Of a DNA stretch of 64,000 nucleotides, positions 23,811-31,664 are shown in pieces. Numbering within the stretch: the first letter of the stretch is position 1; every line of letters begins with the position of its first letter. Below the pieces are notes generated by a model that was not told where the DNA came from, ran no database searches, and was given only the letters and a program-made list of their open reading frames with translations. The DNA lies in assembly GCF_009823805.1 (NCBI RefSeq), contig NZ_WUEK01000014.1, forward strand, positions 76,132-140,131. The letters are read 5' to 3'. The stretch comes from Nocardioides flavescens. Its GTDB lineage: Bacteria; Actinomycetota; Actinomycetes; Propionibacteriales; Nocardioidaceae. Position numbers and translations under genes: made by a program.

Positions 23811-24410
23811 ATGATGTGGCTCACCTTGCGGCGCGCGGTCGTCACGGGCGCCGTCCTGCTGACCGTCGTGGCCACGGGCTGCAGCGGCGACGACGAGCCG
23901 GACCGCCCTGGTGGTGGCGACGCCTCGACCGGTGCCGCCAGCGGGTCGGACACCACCGCCCCGGTCGAGACCGTCGTGACCCTCGGCAACCTCGGCAAGG
24001 GGGTCGGCGACGCCAAGCGGGAGCGGATCAAGACGAGCCTGGTCGCGGCGCTCGACCCGTGGTTCGACGGGGCGTGGCTGGGAGAGTTCCCGCGCAGCGA
24101 CTACGCGCCGGCGTTCGCTGCGTTCACACCGGGGGCGGCCCGCGACGCCCAGCGCGACCTCGCGCTGCTGAGCAACCAGGCGATCTCCGACCGGATCGAC
24201 ACCGCCACCGCCACCCGCCGCAAGGTGCGGCTCGACGTGTTCTCCCACGACGGGCACCCGCGCGGCGGCACCGTCCAGTTCCTGCTCGACTTCGACACCA
24301 CCGGCACGCTCGCCGAGAGCCGGCGTGTCACGGGGAGGCTGTACGTCACGCGGTCCGAGGGACAGTGGCAGGTCTTCGGCTACGACGTGGACGAGGCGGT
24401 GGCGCAGTGA
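23811..24410 (+). CDS. Lipoprotein of unknown function
   Basis: This 199-aa protein has a lipoprotein signal peptide with lipobox VATGC (Cys24) and a Ser/Gly/Thr-rich spacer, then a mixed alpha/beta domain (VETVVTLGNLGKGVGDAKRE, VRLDVFSHDGHPRGGTVQFL, GRLYVTRSEGQWQVFGYDVD). The C-terminal beta pattern ending in a VFGYDVDE strand is reminiscent of NTF2-like folds but is not decisive. It overlaps the LCP gene by 4 bases (GTGA), so it likely works with wall-polymer attachment. It is divergent from kgd; the 127-base gap holds their promoters, and no clear boxes were identified. Confidence 0.75.
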   Translation: MMWLTLRRAVVTGAVLLTVVATGCSGDDEPDRPGGGDASTGAASGSDTTAPVETVVTLGNLGKGVGDAKRERIKTSLVAALDPWFDGAWLGEFPRSDYAPAFAAFTPGAARDAQRDLALLSNQAISDRIDTATATRRKVRLDVFSHDGHPRGGTVQFLLDFDTTGTLAESRRVTGRLYVTRSEGQWQVFGYDVDEAVAQ

Positions 24411-25339
24411 GGGCGCGGACGATCGGCAGGACGAGGGGGCTGCGGCTGGCCGCGCTGGCGACCGTGCTCGCCGTGGGGATCGGGGTCGCCCCGACGTCGA
24501 CGGTGAAGCCCACCGACATGGCGCTGGTGCAGGTGCAGAAGGCCAGCAGCGTCGACGTCGGCGGTGACGGCGACAGCGACGTCGTGTGGATCATGGCCGT
24601 CGGCTCGGACGCGCGCCCGGGCGAGGACATGACCCGCACCCGCGGCGACGCGCTGCAGCTGATCGGACTCGACGCACGTACGGGAGCGGCGACCGCGATC
24701 GGCATCCCGCGCGACTCCTACGTCTCGATCCCGGGCTACGGCAGCGACCGGATCAACGCCTCGCTCTACTACGGCGGGCCGCAGCTGCTGGCCGACACCG
24801 TCGGCGACCTCGTCGGCATCGAGCCCGACTTCGTGTTCGTGACCCGCTTCGAGAAGTTCAAGGCGATGGTCGACTCCATCGGCGGCATCGACGTCGACAA
24901 CCCGGTGGCGTTCAGCGACCCCTACTTGAAGCCGAAGGGGTTCGCGGTGGGGGAGCAGCACCTCAACGGCTACCTCGCCCTCACCTTCGCCCGGGTCCGC
25001 AAGGACCTGCTGCGCGGCGACTTCGACCGCTCCGCCAACCAGCAGCGGGTCCTGCGCGGCATCGCCGCCAAGATCCGCGCCCGCGCCGACCGCCCCGGCT
25101 TCATCGAGGACGGCGCCACGACCGCGCTGGAGAACATGGCCGTCACCGCCTCGCCCACCGAGGTCTACCGCCTCGCCCGCGCCGCCGCGACGATCCGCCC
25201 CGGGAAGATCACCTCCTGCGTGCTGCAGGGCGACATCGGTGACGTGGGCGGCGCCAGCGTGGTGCTGCCCTACACCGACCAGGCGAAGCGGCTGGGCGAC
25301 CGCGCTCGCGACGACGCCACCCTGGAGTCCTGCACGTGA
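24407..25339 (+). CDS. LCP (LytR-CpsA-Psr) family cell-wall glycopolymer ligase
   Basis: This 310-aa protein has an N-terminal membrane anchor (LRLAALATVLAVGIGVA) and an extracytoplasmic LCP domain. Key motifs are MAVGSDARPGEDMTRTRGDA, the conserved GIPRDSYVSIPGYGSDRINA with pyrophosphate-binding arginines, and RKDLLRGDFDRSANQQRVL. LCP enzymes move polyprenyl-pyrophosphate-linked glycans onto peptidoglycan or arabinogalactan. The gene is coupled to the lipoprotein upstream and to the sulfotransferase-like gene downstream, suggesting a surface-glycan locus. Confidence 0.93.
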   Translation: MRARTIGRTRGLRLAALATVLAVGIGVAPTSTVKPTDMALVQVQKASSVDVGGDGDSDVVWIMAVGSDARPGEDMTRTRGDALQLIGLDARTGAATAIGIPRDSYVSIPGYGSDRINASLYYGGPQLLADTVGDLVGIEPDFVFVTRFEKFKAMVDSIGGIDVDNPVAFSDPYLKPKGFAVGEQHLNGYLALTFARVRKDLLRGDFDRSANQQRVLRGIAAKIRARADRPGFIEDGATTALENMAVTASPTEVYRLARAAATIRPGKITSCVLQGDIGDVGGASVVLPYTDQAKRLGDRARDDATLESCT

Positions 25340-25917
25340 TGGCGTTCGCGGACCGCGGGTTCGTCTTCCTGTCGATGCCCAAGGCGGGCTCGACGGTGCT
25401 GCAGCGGCACTTCGCGCGCCACGCGATGATCCTGGTGCGGCAGCCGCCGGGGATGAAGCACATGTCGGCCTCGACCTACGAGTCGGTGATGGCGCCGTGG
25501 CTGGAGCGCTACGGCCACCCGCGCTCGTCGTACGAGACGACCTGTCTGGTGCGCCACCCGATCGACCGGGCGGTGTCGTGGTGGAAGTACCGGTCCCGGC
25601 CGGGCGCACGGCACTCGAGCGCCGAGATGGGGTTCGCGGAGTTCGCCGACGGGCTGATCAGCGGTGAGATCGGCCTCGGGACGGCCGCCAACTTCGTGAC
25701 CGACGCCGAGGGACGCGTCATCGTCGACCGGCTCTACCGCTACGAGCACCTCGGCGCGGCGACCGCGTGGATGTCGGAGCAGCTCGGCATCGAGCCGCCG
25801 GTGCTCGAGCCCACCAACGTCAGCCCCGACCGCCCGGGCGAGGTGGACGTCACCACGCGCGCCCGGCTCGAGGAGCACTTCGCCGCCGACCTCGCGGTCT
25901 ACGAGGCCGCGCGGTAG
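25339..25917 (+). CDS. Sulfotransferase-like protein
   Basis: This 192-aa protein shows the 5'-phosphosulfate loop FLSMPKAGSTVLQRHF and a 3'-phosphate-binding segment TTCLVRHPIDRAVSWWKYR, the two PAPS-contact regions of cytosolic and Golgi-type sulfotransferases. It would transfer sulfate from PAPS to an acceptor. The protein is short for the family, so an accessory lobe is reduced. ATG 25339 overlaps the LCP stop (TGATG); GTG 25336 is possible. Its place between an LCP ligase and two acyltransferases suggests modification of a surface glycan, which is inference. Confidence 0.78.
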   Translation: MAFADRGFVFLSMPKAGSTVLQRHFARHAMILVRQPPGMKHMSASTYESVMAPWLERYGHPRSSYETTCLVRHPIDRAVSWWKYRSRPGARHSSAEMGFAEFADGLISGEIGLGTAANFVTDAEGRVIVDRLYRYEHLGAATAWMSEQLGIEPPVLEPTNVSPDRPGEVDVTTRARLEEHFAADLAVYEAAR

Positions 25918-25977
25918 GACACGTCCGCGGGCTCGGCGAAGCGGGCCAGCCCGGGCACCCGACCTATCATCTCGACC

Positions 25978-28104
25978 GTGCAGCAGGGCTTCCGGCGCGA
26001 CATCCAGGGACTCCGCGCCCTGGCCGTCGTGCTCGTGGTGCTCGACCACGCGCAGATCGGTCCCTTCCACGGCGGGTTCGTCGGCGTCGACGTCTTCTTC
26101 GTGATCTCGGGCTTCCTCATCACCGGACTCCTGGTGGCCGAGGCCGAGCGGACCGGGCGCGTCTCGCTCCTCAGCTTCTACGCCCGGCGCGCCGGGCGCA
26201 TCCTGCCGGCGGCCACGCTGGTGCTGGTCGTGACCATCGTGGCGGGGCTGTTCCTGCTGAGCGCGGTCGAGGCGAGCGGAGCGATCGAGGACGCGCTGTG
26301 GGCCACCTTCTTCGCGGCCAACTTCAAGTTCGCCCACGACGGCACCGACTACTTCCAGGCCGAGAACGCCCCGTCGCCGCTGCAGCACTACTGGTCGCTC
26401 GCGGTGGAGGAGCAGTTCTACGTCGTCTGGCCGCTGCTCGTGCTGCTGCTGTGCCTCTACTCCGCCTGGCGGGCGCGCCGCAGCGTCGGCAGCCGCAGCA
26501 CCGGCCCCCGGCTGCGCGACCTGGCCGTCTCGCCGCTCGTGGTGATCATCGGCGTCTCGCTGGCCTTCTCGGTCACCTACAGCACCACCGACCCGGTCGC
26601 GGCGTACTTCTCGCCGTTCACCCGCGCCTGGGAGCTCGCCGTCGGCGCCCTCGCCGCGTGCCTCGTCGCCCGGCTGGCGACCGTGAAGCCCGCGGTCCAG
26701 GCCGCGCTGTCGTGGGCGGGGCTGGCCGCGGTCGTGGTGGCCTCGCTGGCCTTCGACGGCAGCACGACGTTCCCCGGGTACGCCGCGGCGCTGCCCGTCC
26801 TCGGCACCGCGGCGCTGCTCGTCGGCGGGCTCGCCCCGGCGGCGTGGGGGCCCCAGCGGCTGCTGACCGTCGCGCCGGTGCGGGCCCTGGGGGACTGGTC
26901 CTACTCGCTGTACCTGTGGCACTGGCCCGCGCTGATCATCGTCTCGGCGGCCTGGCGCGACGCCTCGGGCTGGGTCGGGGCGCTGGTGGTCGCGGGGGTC
27001 GTGCCGCTCTCGGCGCTGAGCTACCACTTCGTGGAGAACCCCGTGCGCCGCGCCAAGCTGCTCCAGGGCCGCCGGCTGCGCGGGGTGCTGCTCTACCCCG
27101 CGGTCATCGTGCTGACCCTGCCGATGCTCGCGGCGGCCAACACCGTCGTCGCGGACGAGATCTCCGGCGGTGGCCCGCCGATCACGACCTCGGCGTTCGG
27201 CCAGTCGACCGGCGAGGGTCAGCCCGGCTTCAGCACCGACCCCGTCGTGGCGCTCGTGCAGGCCTCGATCGAGGCCGCACAGAACGGCTACGAGATCCCG
27301 GCCGACCTCAAGCCGTCGCTGCTGGACCTCGACCAGGACATCCCCGACCTCGGCGAGTGCCAGTACTTCGAGATCAACTCCGACCGCCCGCTCTGCCCGC
27401 GCGGTGACACCGAGGGCGACAAGACGCTGGTGCTGATCGGCGACTCGCACGCGCGCCAGTGGGTGCCGGCTCTCGACGAGCTGGCCAAGCGCTACGGCTA
27501 CGTCGCCTACTACCTGATCCGCGAGGGCTGCCCTTCCTCCGACGTCACGCCGTGGCTGATCAAGGGTGGCCCCAGCACCGACTGCGAGGACTTCCAGGAC
27601 TGGGCGCGCGAGCAGGTCGCCGAGCTGCAGCCCGACGTCGTGCTGATGGGTTCGGAGGCCAACCGCCGCGGCTTCGCCGACGACGACGGCAACCTCGTGG
27701 ACGACGTACCGACGATGGCGACGATGTACCACGACGGGATGCAGAAGCAGATCGACGAGATCTCGCCGGACACCGACCGGGTCATCGTCATCGGCGACCC
27801 GCCGGCGGTCGTGATCCACCCGGGCCGCTGCCTGTCCGAGCGTGACGCGACGCTGAAGTCGTGCTTGTCGGGGGAGGAGCAGGCCTCGCTGACCTTCATC
27901 GACGCCCTGCGCCAGGCGGCGGCCTCGCGCGGCGTGCAGTTCGTCGAGACCGGCTCGTGGTTCTGCGCGGACGGGCTGTGCCCCGCCGTCGTCGGTGACT
28001 ACATCGCCCACCGCGACCGCACCCACATCAGCCAGAGCTACGCGCGCTACCTCACCGACGAGCTCGAGGGGCAGATCCTCCTCGACCCGGCAGCCGCCCG
28101 GTGA
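25978..28104 (+). CDS. OafA-type acyltransferase with SGNH domain (1)
   Basis: This 708-aa protein has an N-terminal AT3 acyltransferase domain of about ten membrane helices (FRRDIQGLRALAVVLVVLDH, GVDVFFVISGFLITGLL, WSLAVEEQFYVVWPLL, YSLYLWHWPALI) and a C-terminal extracytoplasmic SGNH esterase-like domain (VLIGDSHARQWVPAL and a distal DRTHIS). Such enzymes O-acylate cell-surface or peptidoglycan sugars. GTG 25978 directly precedes the conserved start of the domain. It overlaps the second, paralogous acyltransferase gene by 4 bases. Confidence 0.93.
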   Translation: MQQGFRRDIQGLRALAVVLVVLDHAQIGPFHGGFVGVDVFFVISGFLITGLLVAEAERTGRVSLLSFYARRAGRILPAATLVLVVTIVAGLFLLSAVEASGAIEDALWATFFAANFKFAHDGTDYFQAENAPSPLQHYWSLAVEEQFYVVWPLLVLLLCLYSAWRARRSVGSRSTGPRLRDLAVSPLVVIIGVSLAFSVTYSTTDPVAAYFSPFTRAWELAVGALAACLVARLATVKPAVQAALSWAGLAAVVVASLAFDGSTTFPGYAAALPVLGTAALLVGGLAPAAWGPQRLLTVAPVRALGDWSYSLYLWHWPALIIVSAAWRDASGWVGALVVAGVVPLSALSYHFVENPVRRAKLLQGRRLRGVLLYPAVIVLTLPMLAAANTVVADEISGGGPPITTSAFGQSTGEGQPGFSTDPVVALVQASIEAAQNGYEIPADLKPSLLDLDQDIPDLGECQYFEINSDRPLCPRGDTEGDKTLVLIGDSHARQWVPALDELAKRYGYVAYYLIREGCPSSDVTPWLIKGGPSTDCEDFQDWAREQVAELQPDVVLMGSEANRRGFADDDGNLVDDVPTMATMYHDGMQKQIDEISPDTDRVIVIGDPPAVVIHPGRCLSERDATLKSCLSGEEQASLTFIDALRQAAASRGVQFVETGSWFCADGLCPAVVGDYIAHRDRTHISQSYARYLTDELEGQILLDPAAAR

Positions 28105-30221
28105 CCGCCCCGGTGACCGCGCCCGCGACCGCGCCCGCCGTCGTGCACCGCGACGACATCCAGGGCCTGCGCGCCATCGCGGTCGTGACGGTGATCTGCG
28201 CGCACGCCGGGGTGCCGTTCCTCCCGGGCGGCTTCGTCGGCGTCGACGTGTTCTTCGTGATCTCGGGCTTCCTCATCACCCAGCTGCTGTTCCGCGAGGT
28301 CGAGCGGACCGGGCGCGTCTCGCTGTCGGGCTTCTACGCTCGCCGGGCCCGGCGCATCCTGCCGGCGGCCACCCTGGTCACCCTCGCGACCCTGGCCGCC
28401 TCGGCGATCTGGCTCTCCGCGGTCGACCTGCAGACGATCGTGCGCGACGCGCTGTGGTCGACGTTCTTCCTGGCCAACGTGCACTTCGCGGCGGTCGGCA
28501 CCGACTACTTCGCCCAGGAGGAGCCGCCCTCGCCGCTGCAGCACTACTGGTCACTGTCGGTCGAGGAGCAGTTCTACCTCGTCTGGCCGATCGTGCTGCT
28601 GGTCCTCGTGCTCCTCGCCGCGCGGCGCGGTCGGCGCACCGGGCTGCCTCGCGGCCCGGTCGCCGCGGTGCTGGTCGTGGCGACGCTGGCGTCGTTCGCG
28701 TGGTCGGCCGCCTCGACCGCCTCGACCCCGCTCTCGGCGTACTTCTCGACCCCTGCGCGAGCCTGGGAGCTCGGTCTCGGCGCGCTCACGGCGCTGGTCG
28801 CGCCCGCCGTCGCGGGCCGGCTGAGCACCGCCGCCCGCTCGGCGCTCTGCCTGGCCGGGCTCGGGCTCATCTTGCTGGCGTGCGTGGCGTTCTCGGAGGC
28901 GACGCCGTTCCCCGGCTCGGCCGCGGCGGTGCCGGTCGTCGGCTCCGCGCTCGTGCTGCTGGCCGGGGCGGCCGGGCCCGCGGGTGCGGCCGGGCGGCTG
29001 CTCGGTGTGCGCCCGATGCAGGTCGTGGGGGACTGGTCCTACTCGCTCTACCTGTGGCACTGGCCGGTGCTCATCATCGCCGAGCGGTACGTCGACGCGC
29101 CGCTCGGCGTCGTGCGCGCCACCGCGTGCGTGGCGCTCACCTTCGTCCTCTCGGCGCTGACCTACCGCTTCGTCGAGCAGCCGTTCCGCAGCCCGGTGCG
29201 GTTCCCCACGCGACGGGCGATCGCGCTCTACCCGGGGGCGGTGGCCCTCGTGGCGGCGAGCGCGTTCGGCGGGCAGTGGTACAGCGAGTACTCCTCCGGG
29301 GCGCTCGGCGACAACCCCGCCATCACGCTGACGAACTTCGGCGCCGACCCGTCCTCGGTCGACCTGGCCAAGGACAAGACCGTCGCGCTCGTGCAGGCCT
29401 CGGTGATCGCAGCCCGCAACGACATGGCGATCCCGAGCAAGCTGCGGCCGGACCTGCTGTCGGTGCGCGACGACGAGCCGGACGTCGGGGCGTGCGACTA
29501 CGAGAAGGACTCGCGCGAGGTCTGCCCCCGCGGCGACGTCGACGCCGACCGCTCGATCGTGGTCTTCGGCAACTCCCACGGCCGGATGTGGATCCCGGCG
29601 TTCGACAAGATCGGCGAGGAGCTCGGCTACACCACCTACTACTTCGTCAAGCCCAACTGCGCGGCCACGCTCGTCACGGTCGGTCAGCTCGAGCCGGGCT
29701 CACCGCTGTGGCAGGAGTGCGACGACTTCCGGGCCTTCGCCCTCGACCAGATCGCGCAGCTCGACCCCGACCTGGTCGTCGTCTCGACGAGCGGCCCCAA
29801 CCCGGTGCTCTACGACGCCGACGGCAACCGCATCCCCAAGGACGGGCTCGACGCCGCCGCGCGGCAGGGCTACGTCGACCTCTTCACCCGGCTCGACTCC
29901 ACCGCCCAGCGCACCGTCCTGCTGCGCGACGTACCGAAGAACGAGAACCTGCCCGACGAGTGCCTGACCGAGCAGAGCAACACCCTCGGCGACTGCCTGT
30001 GGAAGCCGCTCGCGGCCTCGACCCAGGACGCCGACATCTCGGTGGACGCCGCGGAGGCGACCGGCACCGAGGTCGTCGACCCGACGAAGTGGGTCTGCTG
30101 GCAGGGCGAGTGCCCTGCGGTCATCGGCGACGTCCTGCCCTACCGCGACCGCGGCCACCTCACCACGGTGTACGCCGGGTCGCTGGCGGGTGAGCTCGAA
30201 CGAGCTCTGGGTCTGCAATAG
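28101..30221 (+). CDS. OafA-type acyltransferase with SGNH domain (2)
   Basis: This 706-aa paralogue of the preceding gene has the same AT3 block (DDIQGLRAIAVVTVICAH, GVDVFFVISGFLITQLL, WSLSVEEQFYLVWPIV, YSLYLWHWPVLI) and an SGNH domain (VVFGNSHGRMWIPAF, distal DRGHLT). The catalytic block reads GNSH rather than GDSH. The tandem pair suggests two positions or two acyl groups on one glycan. GTG 28101 overlaps the upstream stop (GTGA). The TAG stop is one base from the start of palindromic element copy C. Confidence 0.93.
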   Translation: MTAPVTAPATAPAVVHRDDIQGLRAIAVVTVICAHAGVPFLPGGFVGVDVFFVISGFLITQLLFREVERTGRVSLSGFYARRARRILPAATLVTLATLAASAIWLSAVDLQTIVRDALWSTFFLANVHFAAVGTDYFAQEEPPSPLQHYWSLSVEEQFYLVWPIVLLVLVLLAARRGRRTGLPRGPVAAVLVVATLASFAWSAASTASTPLSAYFSTPARAWELGLGALTALVAPAVAGRLSTAARSALCLAGLGLILLACVAFSEATPFPGSAAAVPVVGSALVLLAGAAGPAGAAGRLLGVRPMQVVGDWSYSLYLWHWPVLIIAERYVDAPLGVVRATACVALTFVLSALTYRFVEQPFRSPVRFPTRRAIALYPGAVALVAASAFGGQWYSEYSSGALGDNPAITLTNFGADPSSVDLAKDKTVALVQASVIAARNDMAIPSKLRPDLLSVRDDEPDVGACDYEKDSREVCPRGDVDADRSIVVFGNSHGRMWIPAFDKIGEELGYTTYYFVKPNCAATLVTVGQLEPGSPLWQECDDFRAFALDQIAQLDPDLVVVSTSGPNPVLYDADGNRIPKDGLDAAARQGYVDLFTRLDSTAQRTVLLRDVPKNENLPDECLTEQSNTLGDCLWKPLAASTQDADISVDAAEATGTEVVDPTKWVCWQGECPAVIGDVLPYRDRGHLTTVYAGSLAGELERALGLQ

Positions 30222-30222
30222 C

Positions 30223-30315
30223 CCACCGGTGGTGGAGGAGGGCCGCTGGGCCCGTCTCGAAACCACCCTCACCGACAGTGGTTTCGAGACAGGACTTCGT
30301 CCTTCCTCAACCATC
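30223..30315. repeat. Dispersed palindromic element, copy C (right arm, then left arm)
   Basis: Here the order is right arm (30223-30266), an 11-base spacer, then left arm (30278-30315). The right-arm mini-hairpin is GGGCC-GCTG-GGCCC instead of GGTCC-GCTA-GGACC, a compensatory change that keeps the pairing. The left arm carries AGGACTTCGTCCTT unchanged. It starts one base after the acyltransferase stop and lies between convergent genes. Confidence 0.88.
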
Positions 30316-30332
30316 GGGTCGGAAATGACGAC

Positions 30333-30370
30333 GTCCGCGGAGTCGCCCGGTGCCGGGCGACTCCGCGGAC
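30333..30370. terminator. Strong bidirectional hairpin terminator
   Basis: GTCCGCGGAGTCGCCCGG (30333-30350) is the exact reverse complement of CCGGGCGACTCCGCGGAC (30353-30370), giving about 17 base pairs with a minimal loop. It lies just past the stop of the minus-strand small membrane protein and beyond the plus-strand acyltransferase and repeat copy C, so it can serve both sides. Confidence 0.85.
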
Positions 30371-30378
30371 GGGTCGGA

Positions 30379-30492
30379 TCAGCTGTGCGCGAGGGCCGTG
30401 GCCGGACGTCGCACGGGGTGGGAGACCATCCAGATGCCGCGCAGCAGGACGGTGAGCCAGGCCACGAGGGCCAGTGCGGAGACGACGACCAC
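30379..30492 (-). CDS. Putative 37-aa single-helix membrane peptide
   Basis: Directly after the ferritin-like gene (stop at 30498-30500) a 38-codon minus-strand frame starts at GTG 30492 and ends at TGA 30379-30381. It encodes one strong transmembrane helix (VVVSALALVAWLTVLL) followed by a basic tail (RGIWMVSHPVRRPATALAHS). A GAAGGG ribosome-binding site lies 9 bases upstream, inside the end of the ferritin-like gene, and third codon positions are almost all G or C. No homologue is recalled. It is probably translated by coupling; real expression is unproven. Confidence 0.45.
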   Translation of the reverse strand: MVVVSALALVAWLTVLLRGIWMVSHPVRRPATALAHS

Positions 30493-30497
30493 GACGA

Positions 30498-31439
30498 TCA
30501 GCCCTTCTTGCGGCGCTGGTTGGCGCTGGTGGTGAGCACGCCGTTGGTGCCCTTGGGGAAGAACCCACCCTTGCGGGCCTTCTTGTCGGTCAGGTACGCG
30601 ATGTTGTGCACCTGGAACGGGTCGCGCGAGTAGGCGATGCCGTTCTTGTCCGTCGGCACCAGGTTGGCCACCTGGGCGGTGCCGATGCCCTGGTCGTCGT
30701 TCTTGCGGCCGTCGAGGCTGTCGCGGGCGTCGCTGATCGCCTGCGCCTGGGCGTAGAGGCCCTTCTGGTAAAGCGCGGTGCGCACGATGCCCGCGTGGTA
30801 GGCCTCGACCGCGAGGATGCCGGCGGCGGCCTCGAGGTAGGTCTTGTTCTGGATCAGGGGAGCGGCGCCCTTGTAGGCCGTGACCCCGACGTCCTCGAAG
30901 ATGAAGGCGGCCAGCAGGAAGCTGTCCTCGTCGAGGAACGGGTTGAAGGTCTGACCCGGCTGGATCAGGCCGGCAGCCGTGGCGGCGGCGGTGAAGCTGC
31001 TCTGCAGGTCGATGGCCGGGCGGGCGACCTTGGCGCCGCCGAGGGCCTTGCGCAGGAACTTCACGTGGTCGAGCTCGTCGATCGCGATCTCACGGGCGTA
31101 GTTGGCGATGGCCGGGGTCTTGAACGGCACCGCCGAGCCGCCGACGACACCGCCCTTCTTGCCCTTGCCGCCGGTGAGGTTGTTCTTCAGCCCGGTGCCG
31201 AACGCAGCGATGTTGTAGAACTCCGCCTCGAGGTACTCGAGGTTGAGCGCGAAGTTGAGGATCGCGCCGTCGGTGATCTTGGGGGCGGCCATCGCGCCGT
31301 CGGTCATCGCGCCGAGGGCGGTCGCGCCGCCGACGGTCCCGAGGCCGGCGACACCGGCAGCCTTGAGGAACGAGCGGCGGTCCGCCTCGTTCTCCGCGCT
31401 GCGGTTGATCATGTCGGTGACTACTGCCTTGCCGAACAA
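30498..31439 (-). CDS. Tat-exported ferritin-like domain protein
   Basis: This 313-aa protein starts at TTG 31439 (GGAGAG ribosome-binding site 5 bases upstream; ATG 31412 is an alternative). A twin-arginine signal (RRSFLKAAGVAGLGTVGG) precedes a ferritin-like four-helix bundle with carboxylate/His segments NLEYLEAEFYNIAAFG, IAIDELDHVKFLRKAL, AAFIFEDVGVTAYKGA and ILAVEAYHAGIVRTAL. Export by Tat implies folding, probably with metal bound, before secretion. Related proteins are described as desiccation-associated; the activity is unknown. It is divergent from the Nramp transporter gene, 225 bases away. Confidence 0.85.
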   Translation of the reverse strand: MFGKAVVTDMINRSAENEADRRSFLKAAGVAGLGTVGGATALGAMTDGAMAAPKITDGAILNFALNLEYLEAEFYNIAAFGTGLKNNLTGGKGKKGGVVGGSAVPFKTPAIANYAREIAIDELDHVKFLRKALGGAKVARPAIDLQSSFTAAATAAGLIQPGQTFNPFLDEDSFLLAAFIFEDVGVTAYKGAAPLIQNKTYLEAAAGILAVEAYHAGIVRTALYQKGLYAQAQAISDARDSLDGRKNDDQGIGTAQVANLVPTDKNGIAYSRDPFQVHNIAYLTDKKARKGGFFPKGTNGVLTTSANQRRKKG

Positions 31440-31664
31440 TGTGCTCTCCGATCAAGAAAGGGATCTGGACGAGGACCCACGTCGTGGGCTTGCATCCCGG
31501 ACAGGCGTGCACTGCCGTCCTCGCGGTGGGTTCGGTACCCCCGGCCCGTCGGATTGGTCCTGGTGGGAAATTTTTCGAGAAGTTGGCTCGACGGTCGTCC
31601 AATCCGGACACCCGGGGGCACCGAACCACTCGCCGGCAGCCGGTCGACAGGAGACGATGCCCTC
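31440..31664. promoter_or_regulatory. Divergent promoter region of ferritin-like and Nramp genes
   Basis: This 225-base gap contains no supported gene. It has an unusually A+T-rich patch for this genome (GAAATTTTTCGAGAAG, around 31567-31582) and a GGTTCGGTACC stretch at 31530-31540. Neither matches a known metal-regulator box with confidence. The gap must hold two divergent promoters. Confidence 0.35.

Noticed and set aside
25270..28026. A 918-codon minus-strand frame across the sulfotransferase and first acyltransferase genes
   Set aside because: It is a shadow of strongly supported plus-strand genes and shows no recognisable domain.
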